A DNA stretch of 64,000 nt from Virgibacillus litoralis (GCF_017873675.1 NZ_JAGGKK010000009.1:62001-126000), one strand, 5' to 3'. Numbered from the stretch's first letter, positions 53,658-63,634 are shown. The notes: generated by a model from the sequence alone, not told the origin. Numbers and translations are program-made.

Positions 53658-54868
53658 CCCCGTGACATAACATCAGGAATTTGTGTAACTTCATGAAATT
53701 GTGCTAATGCTTTATCTGAGCTTGCTTCTTCTTGTTGTAATTTTTCGCTAAATGAATTCCTCAATTTCTCATTGATTATTATTTGTTCTAATGTATGTAC
53801 CATCAGATTTCGATTAAACTCCAAAATTAAGCCGGTTTTATTATGCACTAGCTGTTCTTTCACCCCATTAAAATTTGTAGTTACAATCGGTTTCTTTAGG
53901 CACTTGGCTTCCATAACAGTAATACATAACCCCTCATACCTCGAAGGCTGCACATATACATCGCATTGCTTCATGTAAGGATACGGGTTAACCTTTGATC
54001 CCATGAGTATAAAATCATTCTCTAACCCATAGGCTTTAATTAATTGCTCGTATTCTAGCCGTGTTTTCCCTTCTCCAATGCAATACCATTTAACATTGAA
54101 TCCGCTTTTTTTAAGATCTGCCAAAACCGGTATAATTAAATCTTGACCTTTTTCCTTACTTAGTCGCCCGACCGTTAAAATTCTGACACCTGTAAAATCA
54201 TCTTCAAACCCTCGCCCTTCATCTGCCAGTTTAAGAACATTAGCAGTAGCTAAGACGTTATTGAATGTTGACGTTTTATAATTATATTGGGGAAAAAGGG
54301 TACTAAACTTGTGCTCTCCTTCATTAGAAACAACAAATATCTTATCAAACTGCTGATAAATCTTATCCATAAACTTTTTATCAAACCCTATTTTCGTAAT
54401 ATCAAAATGAATCCATTGAACCTTCTTTTCTGCTTTAATTTTCTCGGCAACAAAATAGCTTATGAGATCCATTGGACCAGCATAAGCTACAGCAACATCA
54501 TATTCATTTTTTAAACCTGAAACATTTCTAAGCAGATATTTAAAGAAAATACTTTTCCTTTTTGTAACCTTTGACAGTATGGTAATCAATGAAAAGGCGA
54601 TTCCTTTTATTAACTTTCCTTGTTTAAATTGGGTTAATGCAACTTGCTTTGGTGGTTTGTTAACAGCGTCTTTTATTTTGGGATACTCACTAATGTATTC
54701 AACATGAACATTATCCGGTATGGAACCCAAAAAACCACCATACTTCTCCAACATTAAGATGGTTATATCATACATCTCTTTAGGCATTTCAGATATCATG
54801 TTAAGCAATGCTTTTTCCGTTCCGCCAATATTCATATTAATAACCATAAATACAATTCTTTTCTTCAT
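53654..54868 (-). CDS. GT4-family glycosyltransferase
   Basis: 404 aa from the ATG at 54868; the ATG at 54886 has no ribosome site. GT-B fold with FMVINMNIGGTEKALLNMI, RILTVGRLSKEKGQDL and YVQPSRYEGLCITVMEAKCL. Paralogue of 52449 (both share the YPYM/VKxxDIYVQPSR stretch). Retaining transfer of a sugar; specificity unknown. Confidence 0.87.
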   Translation of the reverse strand: MKKRIVFMVINMNIGGTEKALLNMISEMPKEMYDITILMLEKYGGFLGSIPDNVHVEYISEYPKIKDAVNKPPKQVALTQFKQGKLIKGIAFSLITILSKVTKRKSIFFKYLLRNVSGLKNEYDVAVAYAGPMDLISYFVAEKIKAEKKVQWIHFDITKIGFDKKFMDKIYQQFDKIFVVSNEGEHKFSTLFPQYNYKTSTFNNVLATANVLKLADEGRGFEDDFTGVRILTVGRLSKEKGQDLIIPVLADLKKSGFNVKWYCIGEGKTRLEYEQLIKAYGLENDFILMGSKVNPYPYMKQCDVYVQPSRYEGLCITVMEAKCLKKPIVTTNFNGVKEQLVHNKTGLILEFNRNLMVHTLEQIIINEKLRNSFSEKLQQEEASSDKALAQFHEVTQIPDVMSRG

Positions 54869-54895
54869 TTGAATACTCACTTTCATTATTAATTT

Positions 54896-55882
54896 CTATA
54901 TAAGAGCAGCTACTTTTCTTTTAAACTTATTATTTAAATAAATAAGATGAACATCGTATTTTATTATTGTGGTTAAGTATTTGTACTTTATTGATAACCG
55001 GGTGTTTTTAGATATTTCCTTATAATACTTTCGGATGTATTTCTGTATAAACAGCAAATACTTTTTCCTCTTGGCAGGGTCACTTACCTGATTCAAAATA
55101 GCATAAACATGATCCATGCTATAATACACAAAGCATGAAATGTATTCTTCTGAAAGCTGTGGGTAATTCTTACTCATAAAGCTAATGATTTCATCCCATC
55201 CCCAAAATACATCCAGTTTTTTTTCATTATAAGAAGACGTTATTATACTGTTTTCCCTTAGTAAATAAATGTACCCGGAATAATTTGTGTAGACTACTTT
55301 TTTTGCCTTAGCAAAAACCCTGTATGTGGTCGGTAAGTCATCGAGCCTTCTATCTTCGGGATACCTGATATTATTAAAGCAGGTTTTCCTATACAACTTC
55401 CCCCACACTGCGAATCTAAAATATTCAGCGGTAAATAATTGCCTCATTGTTTCAACATTATCCATTTCTTTAATAAATTTTTCTCTTTCAACATGAATAA
55501 CCTCACCATTTACTTCCCTGTCATTACTACAGATAGTTATATCACTTTTCGTTTCTTTACAAAGCTCATATAATGTCAGATACATATCTTCATATATCCA
55601 GTCATCCCCATCCACAAAACTGACAAACTCACTTCTCACGTTCTCCAGTCCTGTGTTCCTTGCAGAAGCTACTCCTCCATTTTTCTTATGAATTACCCTT
55701 ACTCTATTATCTTCTTGTGCATATTGATCACAAATATCGCCGCTATGATCAGTTGATCCGTCATTTACGACAATAAGTTCGAAGTTTTTAAATGTTTGGG
55801 CCAGAATGCTATCCAGGCACTTTTTGATGTAAGGGCTTGAGTTATAGACAGGAACGATAATACTTATATCTGGTTGCCTCAT
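54896..55882 (-). CDS. GT2-family glycosyltransferase
   Basis: 328 aa GT-A fold. ISIIVPVYNSSPYIKKCLDSILAQT, KNGGVASARNTGLENV and SFVDGDDWIYEDM. The C-terminal half is helical and basic, as in wall-teichoic and capsule transferases. Lies between two GT4 genes and is probably cotranscribed. Donor unknown. Confidence 0.88.
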   Translation of the reverse strand: MRQPDISIIVPVYNSSPYIKKCLDSILAQTFKNFELIVVNDGSTDHSGDICDQYAQEDNRVRVIHKKNGGVASARNTGLENVRSEFVSFVDGDDWIYEDMYLTLYELCKETKSDITICSNDREVNGEVIHVEREKFIKEMDNVETMRQLFTAEYFRFAVWGKLYRKTCFNNIRYPEDRRLDDLPTTYRVFAKAKKVVYTNYSGYIYLLRENSIITSSYNEKKLDVFWGWDEIISFMSKNYPQLSEEYISCFVYYSMDHVYAILNQVSDPAKRKKYLLFIQKYIRKYYKEISKNTRLSIKYKYLTTIIKYDVHLIYLNNKFKRKVAALI

Positions 55883-55905
55883 ATTTCTCCTCCCACTCTA
55901 TAATA

Positions 55906-57096
55906 CTATCCTATTAATTGATAGAATTTCTCTATTTCCTCAACATTCCCTTTCTTCTCCGCCTCCAGGTAGTTTGCGATATTTTCTCTTAGTTCTTTGC
56001 TACCAATTAACTTCAGAATCCCATCACATACGGCAGTGGAATTCATATCAACAACAAGGCCATTCTTACCATCAATCATTTGACTATATACTGCGTCAAA
56101 CCTGGTAGTTACGACTGGCACGTTAAGCATTCGCGCTTCTGCAATGGCAATACCGAATCCTTCAAATTTAGATGTTTGTACATACATATCAGCATTTTTA
56201 ATAAATGGATAAGGGTTCGCTTTCACACCTAACAAAATAAAGTGTCCATTTAGATTATGCCTTTCGATATAATCCTCTATCTCTTTCTTCAAGGGCCCCT
56301 TTCCGAGTACATACCATCTAAAATGTATGCCTTGCTCCTTCAGTTTTCTACATGTCTCAAGTGCAATATCATAACCTTTTTGATTTGCTAATCTCCCTAT
56401 TGTTAAAATCCTTAACCCATCAAAAGAGTCCTCATAACTATTTTCTAATTCAGCCATGTTTGAAATGAAGTTGGGATTATTGATGTCATAAATAACATGA
56501 ATTTTATCCTTATAATCTGGAAAAGCTTCTAGTATTACTTCCTTTGTTGAATCAGACACAGCCACTATTTTATTGTACTGATCATAAAATATCCTTTGAA
56601 AATTCTTTTCCTTTTCGTTTAATTGATAACTTACATTTACCCATGCAAATTTACTCTTTGCTTTTACCTTTTCAGCTACGTAATAAGTTGGAATTCCCTG
56701 AGCATAACTTACAGCAACATCATATTCTTTCGGATTTTCGGCAATTACACTGGAGACACTTTGCCAAAAGAGCATTGCCTTTTGTGGGTTACTATATTCT
56801 CTCTTGCGTAATCTGGTTGAGTATTTAAACCTTGCTGAAAGCATCTTATACTCACGGTTAACTACAGAATATTTAAGTGAATCTATTAAATCTAACTCAC
56901 TAAAATTTGTATACTTCAATGGTTTAAGAATATTAACTTCTTCTGGGACCAGTTCTTCAAGTTCTCCACCATGAGCAAACAGCAATAAATCAACTGAGTA
57001 TACTGAATAATCCAGCATTGATAATAGCGTAACTAAACTCTTTTCGGCACCTGCAGTTTTCAACGAGTCAATTACGAATAAAAGGTTTTTTTTCAT
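55906..57096 (-). CDS. GT4-family glycosyltransferase
   Basis: 396 aa GT-B fold. LLFVIDSLKTAGAEKSLVTLLSM, RILTIGRLANQKGYDI and YVQTSKFEGFGIAIAEARML (ExxxxxxxE). Fits the same family as 52449, 53654 and 59778. ATG with GGAAGTGACGG upstream. Specificity unknown. Confidence 0.88.
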   Translation of the reverse strand: MKKNLLFVIDSLKTAGAEKSLVTLLSMLDYSVYSVDLLLFAHGGELEELVPEEVNILKPLKYTNFSELDLIDSLKYSVVNREYKMLSARFKYSTRLRKREYSNPQKAMLFWQSVSSVIAENPKEYDVAVSYAQGIPTYYVAEKVKAKSKFAWVNVSYQLNEKEKNFQRIFYDQYNKIVAVSDSTKEVILEAFPDYKDKIHVIYDINNPNFISNMAELENSYEDSFDGLRILTIGRLANQKGYDIALETCRKLKEQGIHFRWYVLGKGPLKKEIEDYIERHNLNGHFILLGVKANPYPFIKNADMYVQTSKFEGFGIAIAEARMLNVPVVTTRFDAVYSQMIDGKNGLVVDMNSTAVCDGILKLIGSKELRENIANYLEAEKKGNVEEIEKFYQLIG

Positions 57097-57148
57097 TTAA
57101 TCCGTCACTTCCATTATATTTATTAATTTTTCATCTTTTTACTATTTC

Positions 57149-57565
57149 CTACAACTCAACCTTCTGCTTCACAATCGTCGACGAGACACCCTTTGTATAT
57201 GGAAAATAAACAATGTCTACCCCTTTTTTATTAAACTTCTTTTCCAGTTCATTAAAAAGAGCATTTCCTTTCCAGTCGTCACCAACAAACATGACGTCAA
57301 AAAGTAAATGCTCCCAAGCTTGATATTTATCTCTGTCTTTCTGTGGTATTGCTTCATCGACATATTTAATCCCTTCTACAATTTCTATTCTTTCCTCATA
57401 AGGGATGACGGGTTGCTTATTTTTGTAGTCCATTACTAACTCATCTGTACTTACGCCTACAATGAGAAACTCGCATTTTTCTTTTGCCTTCTTTAAAATG
57501 TTCAGGTGGCCAACATGAAATAAATCAAACACCCCTGTTGTATAGCCGACTTTATACTGCTTCAT
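57149..57565 (-). CDS. tagD: Glycerol-3-phosphate cytidylyltransferase
   Basis: 138 aa from the ATG at 57565 (AAGGAGTGA upstream). TTGVFDLFHVGHLNILKKAKEKCEFLIVGVST with the HxGH motif, and YTKGVSSTIVKQ with the RTEGISTT-like end. Makes CDP-glycerol from CTP and glycerol-3-phosphate. The gene overlaps the TagF-like gene by 14 nt, so the donor and its user are made together. Points to glycerol-phosphate in the polymer. Confidence 0.92.
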   Translation of the reverse strand: MKQYKVGYTTGVFDLFHVGHLNILKKAKEKCEFLIVGVSTDELVMDYKNKQPVIPYEERIEIVEGIKYVDEAIPQKDRDKYQAWEHLLFDVMFVGDDWKGNALFNELEKKFNKKGVDIVYFPYTKGVSSTIVKQKVEL

Positions 57566-58727
57566 ATATTTCTTCACTCCTTTTCCCTTTTTGGCCATGG
57601 CAAATACAATCGATCCGCTTTACCAATTGTTTGCTTGCATTTCCGTCCTCGAAAGTGCCAATCTTATATAGGAACTTTTCTATTTCTTTTCGATATGGTA
57701 CGTAATCAAATGTTGCAACTTTTTCTAAAAGGTCATTGTTGCTTGTTGCACTAATAAATGGAAGGTCTGTTATATCAAAATACAGCTTTCTGTCTTGTCT
57801 TGTATACTCCTCTAAATCCGGTACATAGAGAAAACATGGCCGTTTGGTTATCGAATAATCAAATATTAGTGATGAATAGTCGGAAATTAATACATCTGCC
57901 GCTAGCAGCAATTCCTGTATATCGTCGTATGAAGTAACATCCTTCACATGATCACCATAAGTAAGTTTGCCTGATTCTGCGGTTAAGTGTGGATGAAGCT
58001 TAACCAATATTGTCCACTCATTGCCAAATCTGCTTTCCAACTGGCGTACTAAAAGAGACCAGTCAATATTATAAACTTCAAGGTTATTATTTTTTCTAAA
58101 TGTTGGTGCATATAACAAAACTTTAGAACCAGAAACTAGATTTAACTTCTCTAATACATCCGCTCTCTTGTCTGGATTACGTTTAAACAACAAGTCATTC
58201 CTTGGTGTTCCATGCTCAAAAATTTCTCCACCATACCAGAAGGATCGTTTGAATATAGCGGTACTGTACTTACATCCGGATAATAATAAATCACATTTTG
58301 CTGAGTCTTTCTTCGCCATTTTTACGTAGCTTGGCGGGAGCACAGCTTCAGCATCCTTTTCAATATGTTTTAACCGTAGTGAACTGTGCCAAGTTTGAAT
58401 GTAATACTGCTTCTTTCGTTTAACAAATAATCCAGTGGTTCGATAATTTGTAATGACCACTTTCGACGTACACAATTCATAAAAGTATCGTAATGACATG
58501 ATCTTTACTTTTTTAACATGGGACAGGTGTTTCTTGGAATCCGGGTCATTAAAGGCCCAGACAACATCAAATCGGTCTCCGGGGTAATACTTCTTAATGT
58601 AATCCGTAATATACTTTGGGCTGCATCCATACTGACTTCCATAATAACTAAATAAGAATACCTTGTTCTGTTTAATCGGAAGACAGTTACATAGATAAAT
58701 AATGATTAATGCGATCCAATTCTTCAT
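57552..58727 (-). CDS. CDP-glycerol glycerophosphotransferase (TagF/TagB-like)
   Basis: 391 aa. VVITNYRTTGLFVKRKKQYYIQTWHSSLRLK, then EHGTPRNDLLF, LLYAPTFRKN, VKLHPH and LISDYSSLIFDYSITKRPCF, the conserved donor-site blocks of the Glyphos_transf family. It transfers glycerol-phosphate from CDP-glycerol. A single short copy suggests decoration of the repeat unit or a short chain rather than a long teichoic acid. Overlaps tagD and the next GT2 gene. Confidence 0.9.
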   Translation of the reverse strand: MKNWIALIIIYLCNCLPIKQNKVFLFSYYGSQYGCSPKYITDYIKKYYPGDRFDVVWAFNDPDSKKHLSHVKKVKIMSLRYFYELCTSKVVITNYRTTGLFVKRKKQYYIQTWHSSLRLKHIEKDAEAVLPPSYVKMAKKDSAKCDLLLSGCKYSTAIFKRSFWYGGEIFEHGTPRNDLLFKRNPDKRADVLEKLNLVSGSKVLLYAPTFRKNNNLEVYNIDWSLLVRQLESRFGNEWTILVKLHPHLTAESGKLTYGDHVKDVTSYDDIQELLLAADVLISDYSSLIFDYSITKRPCFLYVPDLEEYTRQDRKLYFDITDLPFISATSNNDLLEKVATFDYVPYRKEIEKFLYKIGTFEDGNASKQLVKRIDCICHGQKGKRSEEIYEAV

Positions 58728-59761
58728 TCAGATGACACCTCCTGCTTTAGTCCAACTGGTTTAGGCAATATTCTCGCCATCCTCATTACTTTCCTTACTC
58801 CAGGAAATAGAACATTTAAATAAGGATGGAGGGAAAATATATATAATTGTTTTCTTAACGTTTTGTCGTCCATTACTGCTCTTCTTAACTTGTAGTAGTT
58901 TTCAGTTATGTAGGATTGTATTTCTTTTTTATGCAGCCCGTTTTTATCCTTCTTCCTGTTAAACAGCAACAGATTATAATGAATAAAGCTCATTTTCAAT
59001 ATGGCCTTATAGGACTCATCAGTTAGCCCCTGATGGAATTCCTCGATAAACCGGTGCCTTTCCTTTAACCCTTTAATAATATCGAGGTTTCTTGGGGTAT
59101 AGGCTGCGACGATGCTATCATCCCGTTGATAGTAGTAATATAATGGCTTATGTAAAAGCACAAAGTTTTCAACCCGATGCATCACCTGATGTGCCCAAAA
59201 CACATCTTCAAATAATACCCCTTTTTGAAATGGAATATCGTTGATCAGCTTTGTTTTATAAAGCTTACCCCAGGCAAAATTCTTCACCCGTTCGTTAATA
59301 ACTAACTCATACATTAGCTTTCTATTATCCAGTTTTGTTGGGGTATCATTTTTGTTATGATACCTGTTATCCAAAAGCAATTTATCGTCATGGGCATAAT
59401 AAAAAGCTGATTGAACAACATCAGCTTGATATGCCAGGCTGCATTTAACCAGTCTTTCAATCATGTTATTTTCCAGCCAATCATCACTATCGACAAACAT
59501 GGTGAATTCTCCTGTTGCACGTTTCATTCCATGATTTCGTGCGTCCGATAACCCCCCGTTTTCCTTATGGATCACCTTTATCCGGGGATCTGTTTTTTTA
59601 TAACTTTCTGCAATTGCTCCACAATTATCTGGAGAACCATCATCTACAAGAATGATTTCTAAGTTAAAGTATGTTTGATTGAGAATACTTTCGATGCAGC
59701 GATGGATATATTTTTCCACCTTATAGATTGGGACAACGACACTTACTCTTCCTTTTTGCAC
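58724..59761 (-). CDS. GT2-family glycosyltransferase
   Basis: 345 aa GT-A fold. VSVVVPIYKVEKYIHRCIESILNQT, KENGGLSDARNHGMKRA and MFVDSDDWLENNM. Starts with GTG (AGAGGGGGG upstream) and its end overlaps the TagF-like gene as ATGA. Could place the residue that receives glycerol-phosphate; inferred from position only. Confidence 0.88.
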   Translation of the reverse strand: MQKGRVSVVVPIYKVEKYIHRCIESILNQTYFNLEIILVDDGSPDNCGAIAESYKKTDPRIKVIHKENGGLSDARNHGMKRATGEFTMFVDSDDWLENNMIERLVKCSLAYQADVVQSAFYYAHDDKLLLDNRYHNKNDTPTKLDNRKLMYELVINERVKNFAWGKLYKTKLINDIPFQKGVLFEDVFWAHQVMHRVENFVLLHKPLYYYYQRDDSIVAAYTPRNLDIIKGLKERHRFIEEFHQGLTDESYKAILKMSFIHYNLLLFNRKKDKNGLHKKEIQSYITENYYKLRRAVMDDKTLRKQLYIFSLHPYLNVLFPGVRKVMRMARILPKPVGLKQEVSSE

Positions 59762-59777
59762 CCTGAATTGCCCCCCT

Positions 59778-60956
59778 CTATATCAGTTCATATAGTTTTT
59801 CCAATTCTTTGCTATTATGAAAATTTATGTTGCTGCAGTTCGCTGCGAGTCTATCTCGCAATGCCTTATCGCTATATAACGTTTCTATTCCATCTGCTAT
59901 ACCTTCAGCTGATAAGTCGCAAATCATTCCATCAATCCCATCATTAACCTGGCTATTTGCTGTTGGATAATTTGTTATCAGCACTGGCTTACCAAGTATT
60001 TGCGCTTCCCCTACCGTTACGGCCTTTCCTTCATATCGGGATGGCTGAACATAAAGATCTGCTTCCTTTAAATAAGTATATGGATTGGTTTGTTTCCCTA
60101 ATAAAATGAAGCTGTCTTGTAAATCATTTTCAGCAATTAACTTCTCCAGCATTTCCTGATCGCCACCATAACCAACCACATACCAGACGATATCATCATA
60201 ACCTCTGTCCTTTAGCAGCTTTAAAGCACGCACTGCATTATCAATTCCCTTTGCATGTGACAGTCTTGCTACAGTTATTACTTTAAATCGTGGATCTGCA
60301 GTCATCGGATTTTCAGCTTTTTCATTCGATAATGCTTTCACAATGTCTGGTGATGTGATGTTTTCGATAACAATAACCCTCTCTTTTAAGCTAGGGTATT
60401 TTTTAATAAATGCGGTTTTACACGCTACGGATACAGCTACAATATAGTTAAAGTTGCGCCACATGTTTAAATCCATGTTTATATCCGTTTCTACTGTTGA
60501 AAAATCAGTATGTATCCAGGCTATCTTTGTCTTGGCTTCTACCTTCTCGGCTACAACGTAATGCGGCCATAAATAGCTAATTGCAGTATCGTATTTCTTT
60601 TCCAATCTTGGCAGAAATGGCAATGCGTATTTCCACATAAATTGCATTTGCCTGTACCCTGGTTCTGACACGTTGCTTTTATTCGCTTTATACTTTGCCA
60701 TTAACCTTGTCAGACCTAGTGTTACTCTGCCTGATTTTAGGATTTGCCCGATTGGCTTTCGAAAGGTATTATAGGCGTTTGACTCTTCCAGTAAATTTGC
60801 TTTATCAGGTAGCAAATCAATTAAATCGCCTGTATGGCTGTATAGCATAAGATCAATATGGCTTCTGCTGTAATCGAAATTATCCAACATACTAATCAGA
60901 CTTCTTTCAACGCCTCCAACCTCCATATCAAAACTGGCGATTAATATCTCTTTCAT
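59778..60956 (-). CDS. GT4-family glycosyltransferase
   Basis: 392 aa GT-B fold. IASFDMEVGGVERSLISMLDNFDYSRS, KVITVARLSHAKGIDN, and YVQPSRYEGKAVTVGEAQIL. Overlaps the next GT4 gene (60928) by 29 nt. Same subfamily as 52449, 53654 and 55906 but more divergent. Specificity unknown. Confidence 0.88.
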   Translation of the reverse strand: MKEILIASFDMEVGGVERSLISMLDNFDYSRSHIDLMLYSHTGDLIDLLPDKANLLEESNAYNTFRKPIGQILKSGRVTLGLTRLMAKYKANKSNVSEPGYRQMQFMWKYALPFLPRLEKKYDTAISYLWPHYVVAEKVEAKTKIAWIHTDFSTVETDINMDLNMWRNFNYIVAVSVACKTAFIKKYPSLKERVIVIENITSPDIVKALSNEKAENPMTADPRFKVITVARLSHAKGIDNAVRALKLLKDRGYDDIVWYVVGYGGDQEMLEKLIAENDLQDSFILLGKQTNPYTYLKEADLYVQPSRYEGKAVTVGEAQILGKPVLITNYPTANSQVNDGIDGMICDLSAEGIADGIETLYSDKALRDRLAANCSNINFHNSKELEKLYELI

Positions 60957-62064
60957 ATTGCCCTCCTGAACTGGATTGATATATCGTCATCAAAGTGGAT
61001 ATTGCACGCTTTAGGGAATACCCGCTTTTTTCAAATCCATTTATAATAGTATAGGTGTTTTTTTCTTTCTGACCTGCCAATTCAACTATTCTGTCTGCCC
61101 AGATATCAGGTCCGTCAGCTAATGAAAGCTTTGATAGTAAACCTATTCCTAAATCTGCTTCTGGCTGGATAGCTTCTGATACCACAGCAGGCAACCCACA
61201 CGCTTGAGCTTCAAGCAATACCAGGCCAAGTCCTTCATAATGGGATGGAAAAATAAATACATCCATGCTATGCAACATGGTGGATATGTCATGTCTTATC
61301 CCCGTAAATCGTATGTTTTCAAGAATTCCTTCCTGTTTAGCCTTTCCTTCTATTTGTTGCTTTAAATCTCCATCTCCTACTAGTAACAGTTTAATAGCCG
61401 GGTCTCTGTTGATGAGATGTTTCATTATTTCCAATATAAACGTGTGATTCTTTGCTTCTATAAATCTGCCAATATGACCAATAACGATGCTCTTACCTAA
61501 ACCTTCCTTTACCTTAAGTTCCGTGACCTTCTTTTGCGGATTTATCAAAAATGTTAAATACTCGATCGCATTTGGAAAGTATGAATACTTTGGTTTTGCT
61601 AACCCTTTATCCCCAAATAAATACTTTCCTGCCCCCCTGCTGCACGCTAGTAAGTTTGTAGATAAATGGTTGATGATAAACCGCGTCAACTTAATGTAGG
61701 CTTTTCGCGTAAATCTGCTGCTACTGTCCATCGTTGTATGTGCGTGTGAAATTCTAATTTCAACACCAGCTAAGTACGCCGCAATTACTGCAATACCACA
61801 ATGAAACAATGTGTGTGCGTGTACAGCGTCATATGGTCCATATTTTTTGATGGCCCGGTATATTTCTTTAATTGAATTAGTCTTCGATAACTTGATAACT
61901 CTGCCACCGCGGTCTTTAATTTCGTCATCGTAATGAGCATCTTGATCGCTATATGAAATAAAATCAAACTGTACCTTCTTACGATCAATGTTTCTGTAAA
62001 TATTCATTAACATCGTTTCTGTTCCAGCTCTGTTCATTGCCCCAACAACGTGAAGAATCCTCAT
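60928..62064 (-). CDS. GT4-family glycosyltransferase (EpsF-like)
   Basis: 378 aa GT-B fold. MRILHVVGAMNRAGTETMLMNIYRNIDR is the EpsF/PglJ-type start, then VIGHIGRFIEAKNHTF, and FPSHYEGLGLVLLEAQACGLP. Follows the SinR-like gene by 15 nt. Nearest to B. subtilis EpsF in appearance; the sugar is not known. ATG start. Confidence 0.88.
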   Translation of the reverse strand: MRILHVVGAMNRAGTETMLMNIYRNIDRKKVQFDFISYSDQDAHYDDEIKDRGGRVIKLSKTNSIKEIYRAIKKYGPYDAVHAHTLFHCGIAVIAAYLAGVEIRISHAHTTMDSSSRFTRKAYIKLTRFIINHLSTNLLACSRGAGKYLFGDKGLAKPKYSYFPNAIEYLTFLINPQKKVTELKVKEGLGKSIVIGHIGRFIEAKNHTFILEIMKHLINRDPAIKLLLVGDGDLKQQIEGKAKQEGILENIRFTGIRHDISTMLHSMDVFIFPSHYEGLGLVLLEAQACGLPAVVSEAIQPEADLGIGLLSKLSLADGPDIWADRIVELAGQKEKNTYTIINGFEKSGYSLKRAISTLMTIYQSSSGGQYERDINRQF

Positions 62065-62079
62065 TTTGTTATCCTCTTT

Positions 62080-62424
62080 TCACGTCTTTTTCCCAAATTT
62101 GTCATTCTGCCATTTGGCAAATTCAATAACTGTCTTATATTTTTGGAGCTCACCTTTATCAACTCCTGACTCCTTCAGTTCCTCAACAAAATCCAGCCAT
62201 TCATTTTCTGGTAATAGTTCATCAATCGGTTTTGTGCCTAGTAATATTCGTAGGTCCGCATTTAATACCGCTGCAATTCGTTCAATAATTTGAATAGATG
62301 GATTTTGGTTTAAATTGCGTTCGATATTACTCAAATACGACTTAGATATATTTGCTCGCTGGGCACACTCAGATAAACTGAGTCCTTTCTGTTTACGGAT
62401 AATTTGTATTTTTTCACCTATCAT
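62080..62424 (-). CDS. SinR-like XRE transcriptional repressor
   Basis: 114 aa. The N-terminal HTH (residues 5-60), GEKIQIIRKQKGLSLSECAQ and SKSYLSNIERNLNQNPSIQ, is close to SinR of B. subtilis. The C-terminal helices LPENEWLDFVEELKESGVDKGEL match the SinR dimerisation/SinI-binding part. SinR represses the eps operon and matrix genes in B. subtilis. Here the gene is inside the operon, 3 nt from the aminotransferase stop, so it may regulate its own locus. ATG with GAGGTATAG upstream. Confidence 0.9.
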   Translation of the reverse strand: MIGEKIQIIRKQKGLSLSECAQRANISKSYLSNIERNLNQNPSIQIIERIAAVLNADLRILLGTKPIDELLPENEWLDFVEELKESGVDKGELQKYKTVIEFAKWQNDKFGKKT

Positions 62425-62427
62425 AGT

Positions 62428-63618
62428 CTATACCTCATGTTTTCCTAGGATAAAATAACTTGTATTTTCACCGATTTTACTAAACAAATCTCGAATACAT
62501 CTGATAACCCTCTGTTGATCGTCAACTGTTAAGTTTGACCCAGATGGAAGACATATTCCTGTAGTAAATAATCGTTCAGCAACATGCTCGTTCCCCTGGT
62601 GAGGATAATAACTTGATTCTTTGAAGAGTGGCTGCATATGAAGTGGCTTCCATACGGGACGAGCCTCAATATTTTCATTGTTAAGTGCTGTTAATAATTG
62701 TTTCACTGTTACCCCTGATTCTTCTTCATTAAGAGTTAACGTAGTAAGCCAGCGATTCATCCTGGTTTCTTCCAGTTCTGGCATAAAAGTTATTCCTGGT
62801 AGGTTAGCTAAACCTTGATAGTATATTTCATAAATGCTTCTTCTCGCTGAAACACGATCATCGAGTACTTGTAATTGCGTCCTGCCGACCCCAGCTAATA
62901 TGTTACTCATCCGGTAATTAAACCCGACCATGCTATGCTGATAGTGTGGTGCCTGGTCACGTGCTTGACTTGCCAGGAATCTGGCTCGTTTTATAGCCTC
63001 CGTATCATTAGATATGAGCATGCCTCCACCTGAAGTAGTAATTATTTTATTTCCATTAAAGGAGTAAACACCGAACTTGCCAAATGTACCACTGGCTTTT
63101 CCTTTATAAGTCGTTCCAAGTGATTCCGCTGCATCCTCAATAATAGGCACATCATATGCGTCACAAATCTCCAGAAGTTCATCCATCTTAGAACTTTGAC
63201 CGTACAAGTTAACAACAATCACGGCCTTTGGCAGCCTCCCAGCAAGTGATGCTTCTTGCATCGCCCTTTCAAGTGCTTGTGGTGACATGTTCCATGACTC
63301 AGGTTCTGAATCAATAAAAACTGGATTAGCTCCTTGATATAAAATCGGGTTTGCACTTGCTACAAATGTAAAAGTTGAACAAAAAACATAATCATCCTTT
63401 GTTACATTTAATAAAGAAAGAGCCAAATGAATAGCAGCAGTACCCGAACTTACGGCTGCAGCATCTTTGACTCCAACTTTTTCTGTTATTTCCTTTTCAA
63501 ACGCATCTACATTTGGACCTAGAGGCGCTATCCAATTTGTTTCAAATGCTTCATTTATATACTGTTGCTCCCTTCCACTCATATGCGGGAGTGATAAATT
63601 AATTCTCGGCTTTGTCAA
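62428..63618 (-). CDS. DegT/DnrJ/EryC1 aminotransferase (EpsN-like)
   Basis: 396 aa. PLP Lys191 in SFNGNKIITTSGGG; EDAAESLGTTYKG holds the PLP Asp. This family makes amino sugars from UDP-4-keto sugars (EpsN/PglE). Together with the acetyltransferase at 63635 (EpsM/PglD-like) it gives a 4-acetamido or bacillosamine-type sugar. Starts with TTG after AAGGTGGTGG. Confidence 0.9.
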   Translation of the reverse strand: MTKPRINLSLPHMSGREQQYINEAFETNWIAPLGPNVDAFEKEITEKVGVKDAAAVSSGTAAIHLALSLLNVTKDDYVFCSTFTFVASANPILYQGANPVFIDSEPESWNMSPQALERAMQEASLAGRLPKAVIVVNLYGQSSKMDELLEICDAYDVPIIEDAAESLGTTYKGKASGTFGKFGVYSFNGNKIITTSGGGMLISNDTEAIKRARFLASQARDQAPHYQHSMVGFNYRMSNILAGVGRTQLQVLDDRVSARRSIYEIYYQGLANLPGITFMPELEETRMNRWLTTLTLNEEESGVTVKQLLTALNNENIEARPVWKPLHMQPLFKESSYYPHQGNEHVAERLFTTGICLPSGSNLTVDDQQRVIRCIRDLFSKIGENTSYFILGKHEV

Positions 63619-63634
63619 AAAACCACCACCTTTT

